Positions 6,575 through 14,344 of a DNA stretch of 27,564 nt are shown here, piece after piece. The stretch's first letter is position 1. Each line of letters begins with the position of its first letter. The position numbers and the translations under genes are program-made. This DNA comes from Castellaniella sp049651205 (lineage in GTDB: Bacteria; Pseudomonadota; Gammaproteobacteria; Burkholderiales; Burkholderiaceae_B): the NCBI RefSeq assembly GCF_049651205.1, contig NZ_JBASBR010000009.1, positions 1 through 27,564 on the forward strand. Reading direction: 5' to 3'. The notes beneath the pieces are model-generated. The model worked only from the letters and a program-made list of their open reading frames with translations, was not told the DNA's origin and did no database searches.

Positions 6575-7654
6575 CTACCTCTGGATAAATGCGGGTGCTG
6601 CCATCAAGGCCCCGCTATCTGCAGCAAACACGTACAGGCGCTCGGCAGGCACCCCCACAGAGACGCGAGCCCCCGGTGACAAGGCCTGTACACCCTCTGT
6701 TTGCAGTGTCAGTTCGCCGCAGGCCGTATCGAGATACAGGGCTGTTTCGGAACCGGTGACTTCCCGGAAGTTGACGACGCCCGCCACGGTGGCACCCCCC
6801 AGAGACAAATCCCCGGCCCGAATGCCCAGGCGATACGTGCCCGGTGCCAATACAGCCACATGCGGGGGTGCGGGCAAGCGGACCCCACCGGCCAGATCCA
6901 GATGATCGCCCTTCAGTGTGGCATCCAGAAACGACATGGGAGGGTCGCTGATGATACCGGCCACGGTTGCAGAGGCCGGCTGCTCAAAAATTTCTTCGGG
7001 GCGGCCGGCCTGCAGGACTTGGCCCTCGTGCATGACCACCAACTGATCGCTGATCAGCATCGCTTCTTCGGGATCCGTGGTGGTGTAGATCACCACCGTG
7101 TCGCGCCTGGATTTCAGCAGCCCGCGGAACTCTTCTCTGAGCTGCTCACGCAACTTGTAATCCAGGTTGACGAGCGGCTCGTCCAGCAGCAGGATATCGA
7201 CGTCCCTGGACAGGGCCCGCGCCAGAGCCACCCGCTGCTGCTGGCCACCAGAGAGCTCGGAAGGTTTACGCTGCCTGTACTGCAAAAGCCCTACCCGATC
7301 GAGCGCCTCATCCACCCGCCGACGAATTTCATCTGCAGGCATCCTATGGCGGCGCAGTGGAAACGCCACATTGTCTTCGACATTGAGGTGCGGATAATTG
7401 ATGAACTGCTGATATACCATAGCCACATTGCGTCGCCACGCAGGGCGGGCAGACAAATCGTGCCCATCCAGCGCGAGTTCTCCGTCCAGGCGCTCCAGAA
7501 GCCCTGCAATGCCACGCAGCAAGCTTGTCTTGCCGGCCAGGGTGCGGCCAATCACCGTGGTGATCTGGCCCTTGGGAAACACAAGCCGGATATCCTTTAA
7601 GTGCACGACATCGTCGACCACCGACGTCAGGCCCCTTGCCTCGAGTCCAGTCAT
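6575..7654 (-). CDS. ABC transporter ATPase, GlpS-like (H-loop His replaced by Thr)
   Basis: The 359-residue ATPase pairs with the downstream GlpT-like subunit to energise the importer on the cytoplasmic face. Walker A is GRTLAGKTS (36-44), an unusual but family-typical form in GlpS proteins. The signature LSGGQ is intact (134-138), as is Walker B ILLLDE (154-159). The H-loop normally reads VTHD but here reads TTTD, so the switch histidine is threonine (T193). The ATG at 7654 is chosen because GAGGAT lies 6 nt upstream; a GTG at 7675 would overlap the preceding permease gene. The 7-bp gap to the permease indicates translational coupling. Confidence 0.9.
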   Translation of the reverse strand: MTGLEARGLTSVVDDVVHLKDIRLVFPKGQITTVIGRTLAGKTSLLRGIAGLLERLDGELALDGHDLSARPAWRRNVAMVYQQFINYPHLNVEDNVAFPLRRHRMPADEIRRRVDEALDRVGLLQYRQRKPSELSGGQQQRVALARALSRDVDILLLDEPLVNLDYKLREQLREEFRGLLKSRRDTVVIYTTTDPEEAMLISDQLVVMHEGQVLQAGRPEEIFEQPASATVAGIISDPPMSFLDATLKGDHLDLAGGVRLPAPPHVAVLAPGTYRLGIRAGDLSLGGATVAGVVNFREVTGSETALYLDTACGELTLQTEGVQALSPGARVSVGVPAERLYVFAADSGALMAAPAFIQR

Positions 7655-7661
7655 AAGATCC

Positions 7662-8522
7662 TCATCGGATTGCACCGGCCAATGTGCCGCGTGACAAGTA
7701 GCGCTCTACCAGAAAGGCCACCAGAATCAATGGCGCAACCGAAACCAAAGAAGCAGCGGACAGACTCCACCACGGCGTGACGGACGAGTTGAGAGAGACA
7801 ATCGCGGTTGGCAACAACTGCACATTGGTAAACGTCAGAGTGAAAGCAAAGAAGAAATCGTTCCAGCCGAACACCAGACAGAACATGCCCGCCACGATAA
7901 TCCCTGGCAAGGCATTGGGCAGAATCACCCGGATGAAAGCCTGCATCGGCGTACATCCATCCAGCATGGCCATTTCATCGATCTGCCGCGGGATATTGTT
8001 GAAGAAATCCACCAATATCCAGACGGCGATTGGCAGCAGCAGCACGATATACACCAGCACCAGGCCCAAGCGGGTATCAAGCAAGCCCAGCCATTGCAGC
8101 ATCAGGAAAAACGGGATTGCCAGGACGATAGGCGGCATGATGCGTTGCGAGATAAAGAAGAACACCAGGTCACTGTTTTTGACGAACCCCACCCGATAGC
8201 GAAACCGCGACAAACCATATGCCGCCAGCGTACCCAGTACAAGGCTGATCAGGCTGGCAGCCACCGTCACAATCAGACTATCCAGATAGGGATCCACAAT
8301 ATCGATGCCGCTGCTTCCACCAAAGAGATTGCGCCAGCCCTCCAGCGAGGGTTGATATTGCAGCCAGGGAATATAAGTCGCACCGCCCGTGACGCCACCA
8401 ATCGATTTAAAGCTGGTGGTCAGGGCCCATAGAAATGGGCCAATGACAAACACGCTCCATAAGGCAATCAGCGCGTATTTCAGAAAAAGATAGAGTCTGC
8501 TGCTTGAGTAACTCGTATTCAT
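7662..8522 (-). CDS. ABC transporter inner-membrane permease (MalG-like)
   Basis: The 286-residue protein has about six hydrophobic segments and the conserved cytoplasmic EAA loop (EMAMLDGCTPMQAFIRVILP, about 183-202) that docks onto the ATPases. This places it in the CUT1 carbohydrate/polyol permease family, MalG/UgpE side. Its ATG overlaps the stop of the preceding permease in a TGATG junction, so the two permeases are almost certainly made in equal amounts as a heterodimer. Substrate specificity cannot be read from the sequence. Confidence 0.92.
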   Translation of the reverse strand: MNTSYSSSRLYLFLKYALIALWSVFVIGPFLWALTTSFKSIGGVTGGATYIPWLQYQPSLEGWRNLFGGSSGIDIVDPYLDSLIVTVAASLISLVLGTLAAYGLSRFRYRVGFVKNSDLVFFFISQRIMPPIVLAIPFFLMLQWLGLLDTRLGLVLVYIVLLLPIAVWILVDFFNNIPRQIDEMAMLDGCTPMQAFIRVILPNALPGIIVAGMFCLVFGWNDFFFAFTLTFTNVQLLPTAIVSLNSSVTPWWSLSAASLVSVAPLILVAFLVERYLSRGTLAGAIR

Positions 8523-9406
8523 CAGGTGGCTCTCCCCACAAAGATACGAACCAGCGCCTTGACGATCACTGTCAGCAAAACAATCATGATGACCAGATAT
8601 GTAATCGACAAGGCAGAGGCATAGCCAATGTCGAAGTCTCTCAGGCCCCTGATATAAATGTAGTAGGCGGAGGTCTCCGTAGCGGTTCCTGGCCCACCGG
8701 AGGTCAGGGCATAAACCGTTTCCATGATCTTGGAGGCTTCAATCAGCCGGATGATGATTGCGCCGATGGATACCGGCGCCAGCAAGGGAAACGTGACATT
8801 CAAAAACGTGCGCACCGGCCCGGCCCCATCAATTGCCGCTGCCAGAAATGGTTCTCGGGGCAAACTGACCAAACCGGCCAGCATGAACAAGAACATGAAC
8901 GGCGTCCACTCCCAGATCTCCACCACCATGACACTCACCAGTGCCCAGCCGCTGGAAGTGAGCCAGGGGATGGGCGCCATACCCAGCCAACGGACAATGT
9001 CGTTGGCCGGGCCTAGAGACTCATGAAAGATCGTGCGCCAGATCACTGACATGACCACTGGCGTTGTCATCATGGGCACGAGAAACAGCACACGAAAAAA
9101 CCGCCGATAACGGATCTCATGCCAGACCATCAGCGCCAGGCCAAATCCCAGAACATACTGGATCAAGACGGTTGTCACCGCCATAAAGCCCAGCCGCAGC
9201 AAAGCCTGCCAGAAGCGGGTGTCGGAGAACATGTTTTGGTAGTTCTCCAACCCGATCCAACTCAGGCCGGGCGTAATCACATCCCAACCGGAGAGGCTGA
9301 CACGAATCGTGAACAGCAATGGAAACAGCACAATGGCCAACAGCACCAGCAGCCCTGGTAACAGGAACAGCTGCTTATACGCGGCCAAACCAGGTGTTCT
9401 GTTCAT
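8522..9406 (-). CDS. ABC transporter inner-membrane permease (MalF/UgpA-like)
   Basis: The 294-residue protein has about six transmembrane segments and an EAA loop (EPFLAAAIDGAGPVRTFLNV, about 185-204) of the CUT1 type. An amphipathic N-terminus is followed by a first helix starting near residue 12. A strong Shine-Dalgarno (GGGGGAGG) precedes the ATG, 21 bp after the binding-protein gene. It overlaps the next permease start by 1 nt (TGATG). Together the two permeases form the translocation channel of this importer. Confidence 0.92.
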   Translation of the reverse strand: MNRTPGLAAYKQLFLLPGLLVLLAIVLFPLLFTIRVSLSGWDVITPGLSWIGLENYQNMFSDTRFWQALLRLGFMAVTTVLIQYVLGFGLALMVWHEIRYRRFFRVLFLVPMMTTPVVMSVIWRTIFHESLGPANDIVRWLGMAPIPWLTSSGWALVSVMVVEIWEWTPFMFLFMLAGLVSLPREPFLAAAIDGAGPVRTFLNVTFPLLAPVSIGAIIIRLIEASKIMETVYALTSGGPGTATETSAYYIYIRGLRDFDIGYASALSITYLVIMIVLLTVIVKALVRIFVGRAT

Positions 9407-9427
9407 GCCCAGCCTCCCCCGTACGGA

Positions 9428-11008
9428 TTAACGACCGCGGTCTTCCAGCGCCACGACATTGGCATAGGCCGAACGGACTTTATCAACGCCGATCTTGTCG
9501 ACAAGCTCAGTCCATTTCTTCGCCACCCCATCCAGTGCCGCCTGAGGCGTTTTTTGCCCAGCCATCGCTTCAGCAACGCCATTGGCCAAACTGGTCATGA
9601 ACTGATTGACGCCCGGTACCCGCAAGTCGAAGACACGGTTGTTGCTCTTGTCCATGTCGCCCAACGTAGTGACGTATTTTTCTGCCACATCCTTGGACCA
9701 GCCCAGCTTGTCTTCCCAAAACGAAGCATCAAACTGCGACGTCCGGTACGGATTGATCCCGAAGCGGCCAATTCTCAAGTCCAGGCTGGCATTCGCCTCG
9801 TTGGAGAAAAAGCAGAGAAAATCAAACGCGATTTCCTTATTTTTTGAGGATTTGGTAACCGCTGACGTCCAACCCCAAGTGATATACGGGGGCGCATTGG
9901 GTTTGTCGAAGTGATCCCACTTCTGGGTCTCGCGATTCCAGACTTCATGCGAACCAGGCAAGGGTGCAGGCCGCACCTTGCCCCGGATGGGATTGTCCTT
10001 TTCCATGGACTGGATAAACGCATCATCCCAGGAGTAGCTCATGAGCGTTTGGCCGCCACCAAACGAGAAGATCTCATCGCCCAGACCAAAGTTTGTTCCC
10101 CCCGGCGGGAATGCCTTCTGGGCATCAATGAACATTTCCAGACCCTTGACCCAGCCCGGATTATTGATCTGCGGCGTCATGGTCTTGAGATCAAAGAAGA
10201 ACCCCCCTTTGATATTGGGATTTTTTGCGTAGGCAGCCGCCCGATCGATAAAGGCCGAGAACATCAGGTCATCGCGCTTGGTCACCTCGGCACTGCCGTA
10301 GTGCAGCTTGCCATCACCGGCCCAATCCCAACCGCTGAAGAACTTGGCAATCGCGTTGTATTGCTCCCAGGTCTGGGGTGGTTTCAGATCGTTGCCGGTT
10401 TCCTTCTTATATTTGGCCTGCATGGCAGGATCGTTGAAAATATCGGCGCGATATTTGAGATAGTTCCGGTCGCCATCCACGGGGTACTGCACCACCTGGC
10501 TGCCCCAGGTGGCCACATCGCGATAGTTGGTCGTGACGTCTTTCATCCCGCTGGTATTCAGATATTTCTCGGGCATCGGCTCAAGAAAATCATGCAAGTC
10601 TCCAATCCAGATGGATGGATAGAACATCACGTCGTATGCCGCCTGATGCGTTTGCATGGGAATCATGATCCGTTGATACAGATCACCAAACGGCACATTC
10701 ACCACATCCACCTTGGCGCCCGTCAGATCCGCAAATTGTCGGGCATGCAAAATGGTGGGCTCGCCCAGTACCGGCACCGCATGGCTGATGACTTTCAGCG
10801 TCCGCCCCTTGTAATCCTTCTTGGCGATCGCCTCATAAGAACACTGCCCCGGCACATCGGGGGCTGTGCCGTAACTGGCGTAGTCGCCATACTTGTCGTA
10901 GCTGATATCGGCAGCAAGCGCTGCCTGCCCAAACATCCAGGGTGCACCTAAACCGGCAATCGCCGCCACCAACGCACCATTTTTTAGTTTCTGTTTAGTG
11001 AAGCGCAT
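9428..11008 (-). CDS. Periplasmic solute-binding protein of the ABC importer
   Basis: The 526-residue precursor has a Sec signal peptide: basic MRFTKQKLKN, a hydrophobic core, and probable cleavage at ALA/AD near residue 32. The mature part is an extracellular solute-binding protein of the sugar-binding (family 1-like) class, larger than maltose-binding protein and close in size to binding proteins found with GlpS/GlpT-type ATPases. Recognisable features include GRTLKVISHAVPVLGEPT, aromatic-rich stretches (FFSGWDW, ITWGWTS) that could stack on a polyol or sugar ligand, and the C-terminal QAALDGVAKKW. The ATG at 11008 has an ideal GGAGGAG site and begins the signal peptide; an upstream in-frame start at 11068 would spoil it. 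The gene follows the dehydrogenase by 40 bp. The ligand is unknown. Confidence 0.88.
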   Translation of the reverse strand: MRFTKQKLKNGALVAAIAGLGAPWMFGQAALAADISYDKYGDYASYGTAPDVPGQCSYEAIAKKDYKGRTLKVISHAVPVLGEPTILHARQFADLTGAKVDVVNVPFGDLYQRIMIPMQTHQAAYDVMFYPSIWIGDLHDFLEPMPEKYLNTSGMKDVTTNYRDVATWGSQVVQYPVDGDRNYLKYRADIFNDPAMQAKYKKETGNDLKPPQTWEQYNAIAKFFSGWDWAGDGKLHYGSAEVTKRDDLMFSAFIDRAAAYAKNPNIKGGFFFDLKTMTPQINNPGWVKGLEMFIDAQKAFPPGGTNFGLGDEIFSFGGGQTLMSYSWDDAFIQSMEKDNPIRGKVRPAPLPGSHEVWNRETQKWDHFDKPNAPPYITWGWTSAVTKSSKNKEIAFDFLCFFSNEANASLDLRIGRFGINPYRTSQFDASFWEDKLGWSKDVAEKYVTTLGDMDKSNNRVFDLRVPGVNQFMTSLANGVAEAMAGQKTPQAALDGVAKKWTELVDKIGVDKVRSAYANVVALEDRGR

Positions 11009-11048
11009 GATTTCTCCTCCAGCCACTCCGTGGCTTGTCCAACTGGTT

Positions 11049-12101
11049 TTATGGCACCAGAACTGCACGCCCGTGAATCTTCCCCGCGCACAAATCCTTC
11101 AGTGCCTGATTGGCATCCTTCAGCGAGTACTCTTTTGTGGTCAGGGTGATCAGCCCCCTTTCCGCCAGCACCATCAGTTCTACCAGCTCGGCCCAGGTGC
11201 CCACCAGGTTGCCGATGATGTTTTTCTCCGTGATGATCATGTCGATGGTGGGAACACGAATTTCCTCGCCATAGCCGACCACGTAGTAGTTACCCATAGG
11301 CCGCGTCATTGCCAGCCCCTTGAAGGTGGTGCCTTTCTCACCGACAAAGTCGATCACTGCCTCGGCACCTTCGCCTTTTGTCAGCGCCAGGATGGCATCC
11401 ACCTCGCGACCATCCGCACTGACCAGATGATCCGCCCCTGCACGGCGGGCAAGCTCCAGCGATTCGGCAGATTTGTCGACAACGATGACTTCTGCCGCGC
11501 ACATGGCCTTCAGGCACTGAATCCCGATCAGGCCCAAACCGCCGGCACCAATCACCACGCAGTACTCCCCCGGCAACAGCAGCCGGGTGGCTTTCTTGAC
11601 TGCACGATACGCCGTCAGGCCGGCATCGGCATACGGGGCCACATTGCGCGGCTCCAGTTGTGCGGGCAGTGACACCAGATTGCGCTCGGAGGTCAGTACA
11701 TACTCCGCATAACCCCCATCACAATCCAATCCGGGAAAATCCCCCGGGCCATGCATGTCCTGGCCTCTACGGCAGGCCAGACAAGTACCCCCGGAAATTT
11801 TCGGATGCACAATCACCGCGTCACCAGGCTTGAAGGCCGTTACCTCCTTGCCAACGGCCTCAACCCAGCCTGCGTTTTCATGCCCCATGATCAGCGGCAA
11901 CAGCGACTTGCCCGAGGTGTCCATGTGCGGCTTCCAGATCCCCTCAATAATGTGGAGATCCGTACGGCATACACCAGCCCCACCAATGCGGACAATCACA
12001 TCAGTAGATTTGCGGATCGTCGGATCAGGCACGTCTTCCAGCGACACCCACTGATCCGCAGTCAATGACTCGTCATAGTGTCTTAGAACCTGAGCTTTCA
12101 T
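11049..12101 (-). CDS. Zinc-type NAD-dependent alcohol dehydrogenase (MDR family)
   Basis: The 350-residue medium-chain dehydrogenase oxidises an alcohol to an aldehyde or ketone in the cytoplasm. Likely catalytic zinc ligands are C45 (GVCRTDLH), H74/E75 (GHENAG) and D159 (ADAGLTAY). Asp instead of Cys at the last site is also found in Rhodococcus ruber ADH-A. The Rossmann motif GAGGLG is at 185-190, and D209 at the end of the next strand favours NAD over NADP. The structural zinc lobe keeps only C107 and C110 of four cysteines (GTCLACRRGQDMHGPG). An AAGGAG site lies 8 nt before the ATG. It is the first gene after a sigma-54 promoter, so its substrate is presumably related to what the downstream ABC importer carries. 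Confidence 0.92.
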   Translation of the reverse strand: MKAQVLRHYDESLTADQWVSLEDVPDPTIRKSTDVIVRIGGAGVCRTDLHIIEGIWKPHMDTSGKSLLPLIMGHENAGWVEAVGKEVTAFKPGDAVIVHPKISGGTCLACRRGQDMHGPGDFPGLDCDGGYAEYVLTSERNLVSLPAQLEPRNVAPYADAGLTAYRAVKKATRLLLPGEYCVVIGAGGLGLIGIQCLKAMCAAEVIVVDKSAESLELARRAGADHLVSADGREVDAILALTKGEGAEAVIDFVGEKGTTFKGLAMTRPMGNYYVVGYGEEIRVPTIDMIITEKNIIGNLVGTWAELVELMVLAERGLITLTTKEYSLKDANQALKDLCAGKIHGRAVLVP

Positions 12102-12183
12102 TACACATCTCCTTGTGCTGGACTGTCGGTCCAGTGTTGCGTGATGGCCAGGATTGCTCCGTCAGGCCTCACATCACACACAA

Positions 12184-12199
12184 GCAAGGTCTGTGCCAA
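12184..12199 (-). promoter_or_regulatory. Sigma-54 (-24/-12) promoter of the adh-ABC operon
   Basis: The minus strand reads TTGGCACAGACCTTGC, matching the sigma-54 consensus TTGGCACG-N4-TTGC at all but one position. The GG (12196-12197) and GC (12184-12185) doublets have the obligatory 12-bp offset. The predicted start is near 12172, giving a 70-nt leader before the dehydrogenase ATG. An enhancer-binding activator gene lies divergently next to it, which strongly supports the call. Confidence 0.88.
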
Positions 12200-12267
12200 C
12201 CACCGGCAAACAGGGAACACCAAGGAGAAATACGGTGCTGGAGGATCCAACTCGCACAGAACACGTC

Positions 12268-12310
12268 CAGTTTCTGTACGGGCGTACACCTCATAAGTGT
12301 CCAGAAACTG
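12268..12310. promoter_or_regulatory. Paired upstream activator sequences (candidate)
   Basis: CAGTTTCTG (12268-12276) and CAGAAACTG (12302-12310) are perfect reverse complements, both preceded by the same GTC/GTCC bases, with centres 34 bp apart. They are centred about 100 and 134 bp upstream of the predicted sigma-54 start, the classical location for enhancer-binding proteins. That the adjacent regulator binds here is inferred. Confidence 0.55.
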
Positions 12311-12330
12311 AACAATCGGCCAACACCCCA

Positions 12331-12384
12331 TTGACAGATTGTCAGGCTTCCACCCACACTGTGTCGTACAAGTTGTGTTACACA
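12331..12384 (+). promoter_or_regulatory. Candidate promoter/autoregulatory area of the regulator gene
   Basis: A consensus -35 hexamer TTGACA (12331-12336) is part of the palindrome TGACA-N3-TGTCA. No convincing -10 box sits at 17 bp; CACACT at 18 bp is weak. Two downstream palindromes (12356-12364, 12374-12384) lie where a repressor or autoregulator could act. The regulator ATG follows at 12426. Confidence 0.3.
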
Positions 12385-12425
12385 CAGCCGGTTCGGCACT
12401 GCGCGCTGCTTATCCGAGGGGTGAT

Positions 12426-14312
12426 ATGCAACATTCAAATGCGGTGGGTTACGCACGAAATTATCTGGAAGACGGCCAGGCTATCCCGGCAGGCACGGTT
12501 GCAGCCTCTATTTCGGACAGCTGGACACGCTGTCGGGCCCAGGGGCTGGATCCCGGCATCAAGCCGGACGACACCGTGGTGTCATTTGCGCAGATCCAGC
12601 ACGCCCGGGAAGAGCTTCGCAACTGCCGGCGTCTTGCCCTGACAGAGATGCAGGCTTTGTATGCACAGATTCCGGGGCCAAATTTCATCCTGGCCTTCGC
12701 CGACCGCCACGGCCTGATCATCGACACCATCAGCGATACCCACTTCTCCCGCACCAAGGCCGGAAAATCCATCATCCCGGGCAGTTCCTGGCACGAATCC
12801 GCACACGGCACCAATGCACTGGGCCTCACCGTCATTCATGGCCGGGCCTCGCGGGTATACGGCAGCGAACACTATTTTTCCGACGACGCACACCTCAGCT
12901 GCATCGCCGCCCCCATCTTCAACATGCACGGCCAGATGATCGGTGCACTGGATGCCAGCTGTGCCAATGCCACACGCCAGCAGCACACCGAGGTACTGGT
13001 CAAAATGGCCGCCACGCAGGTCAGTAATTCGCTTTTTCTGATCGAACAACCAGGGTTTTACGTATTTGCTTTTCACCCACGAGCCGAATACCTGGACACT
13101 TTGTCTACCGGCCTGATCGCAGTTTCCGATGATGGCGAAATCATTTCGGTCAATCGATACGGAAAAGCCTTTCTGGATGAACGCAGCTCTTTAACCGGAC
13201 ACGGCTTTGAAACCGTCTTCAACTGCGCATTCGGGCCCATGCTGCAACGGCTGCTTGCGGGAGACACCGTGCAGGTTCGCGACCAGATCGGCGGCAGCGT
13301 CTTTATGCAGTGCCGGCAGGTGGCCCGAGGCGCAGCACGCGCCACACGGGCCGCTTCAGGCGCGGTAGAGAACCCTCTTCACAAAACAGCCGAAGGTTTT
13401 ATTGCTGCCGATCCAAAAATCCAGGAGTCATTGGGCCTGGTTGCCCGGGCCACCCGCCTGGGCATGCCGATTCATATTTTTGGTGAAACCGGCACAGGCA
13501 AAGAGCTCATGGCCCGCGAGGTTCACCGCCTCAGCCAAAGAAGCGGGCCGTTTATCGCTGTCAACTGTGGAGCCATCCCCGAGGCACTATTTATCTCCGA
13601 ACTGTTTGGCTACGAGCCCGGCGCCTACACCAACGCCAATCGGCTGGGGGCGCCTGGTCTGATCCGCCAGGCGGACAAAGGCACGCTGTTTCTGGACGAA
13701 GTGGCCGAGATCCCTCTGGCGGCACAAGCGGTATTACTGCGCTTTCTTGACAACATGGAGGTGCAGCCCCTGGGCGGTGGAAAAGCCAGCAAGGTGAATG
13801 TGCAAATTGTCTCTGCCACCAACCATGCGCTCGAGAAAAACCTCAACAACCATACCTTCAGATCCGATCTTCTGTTCAGGCTGAACGCCCTGACCATCAC
13901 GCTGCCACCGCTGCACGAACGCCAGGACTTCGATGCAATCACCCGCTATTTGCTGGCAGAGCTCTCGCCAGGCAGCGTCATCACCGACGCGGGGATCTCC
14001 CGGCTGCAAGGCCTGCCCTGGACAGGCAATATCCGCCAACTGCGAAACTATCTGCAGCGGCTGGTGGTTTTTCATGCAGATGGCAGCCCCATCGACGAAG
14101 CCTTGATTGGCCAACATAGCCAAGATACCTTGGCCGGCACCGCCAGCCAGGCTTGCCGCGCGTGTGCGGGGCACCCGCTAAAAGAAGCCGAGTGCCTGCA
14201 AATCAGGGCAAGCTACGAAGCCAATCACCACAATATTTCACAAACCGCCCGGCAGCTGAATCTATCGCGCACCACGGTGTACAAACACCTCGAGACTGCA
14301 AGAAGCAAGTAA
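12426..14312 (+). CDS. AcoR-type sigma-54-dependent transcriptional activator
   Basis: The 628-residue protein has the AcoR family layout. An N-terminal GAF domain (about 40-190; WHESAHGTNALGL, SEHYF, CIAAPI, GALDAS) is followed by a PAS-like segment (about 220-300), an AAA+ domain and a C-terminal Fis-type helix-turn-helix (about 584-623; NISQTARQLNLSRTTVYKHL). Walker A is GETGTGKE (353-360), Walker B GTLFLDEV (419-426), and an arginine-finger-like FRSDLLFRLN follows. The sigma-54-contact loop reads GAYTNA (399-404) instead of GAFTGA. The ATG at 12426 has AGGGG a few bases upstream; a longer frame would need a TTG start without a site. It is divergent from the sigma-54-controlled operon. In this family the GAF domain senses a small metabolite, here presumably the imported alcohol or its aldehyde/ketone. 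Confidence 0.93.
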   Translation: MQHSNAVGYARNYLEDGQAIPAGTVAASISDSWTRCRAQGLDPGIKPDDTVVSFAQIQHAREELRNCRRLALTEMQALYAQIPGPNFILAFADRHGLIIDTISDTHFSRTKAGKSIIPGSSWHESAHGTNALGLTVIHGRASRVYGSEHYFSDDAHLSCIAAPIFNMHGQMIGALDASCANATRQQHTEVLVKMAATQVSNSLFLIEQPGFYVFAFHPRAEYLDTLSTGLIAVSDDGEIISVNRYGKAFLDERSSLTGHGFETVFNCAFGPMLQRLLAGDTVQVRDQIGGSVFMQCRQVARGAARATRAASGAVENPLHKTAEGFIAADPKIQESLGLVARATRLGMPIHIFGETGTGKELMAREVHRLSQRSGPFIAVNCGAIPEALFISELFGYEPGAYTNANRLGAPGLIRQADKGTLFLDEVAEIPLAAQAVLLRFLDNMEVQPLGGGKASKVNVQIVSATNHALEKNLNNHTFRSDLLFRLNALTITLPPLHERQDFDAITRYLLAELSPGSVITDAGISRLQGLPWTGNIRQLRNYLQRLVVFHADGSPIDEALIGQHSQDTLAGTASQACRACAGHPLKEAECLQIRASYEANHHNISQTARQLNLSRTTVYKHLETARSK

Positions 14313-14344
14313 TCCGTCTTTGGCTGTGCCCGTCCGGCCGACAG

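Larger units (their letters stand above)
12102..12425. promoter_or_regulatory. 324-bp divergent control region between adh operon and regulator
   Basis: The spacer contains no gene. Towards the dehydrogenase it holds a -24/-12 promoter (12184-12199). In the middle are paired repeats (12268-12310) and, nested there, TGTAC-N4-GTACA (12275-12288). Towards the regulator it holds TTGACA with TGACA/TGTCA symmetry (12331-12344) and two more small palindromes, ACAC-T-GTGT (12356-12364) and TGTGT-T-ACACA (12374-12384). Confidence 0.8.

Noticed and set aside
12395..12409. Sigma-54-like GGCAC...CTGC sequence on the plus strand just before the regulator
   Set aside because: The GG to GC offset is 13 bp, one too long; sigma-54 does not tolerate this spacing well.
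12339..12425. Longer N-terminus for the regulator starting at 12339
   Set aside because: The start codon would be TTG with no ribosome-binding site, whereas ATG at 12426 has AGGGG directly upstream and begins the conserved part.
14313..14344. GCTGT/ACAGC inverted repeat between the convergent regulator and aroE genes as a terminator
   Set aside because: The stem is only 5 bp with a long loop and no T-run in either direction; support is too weak.
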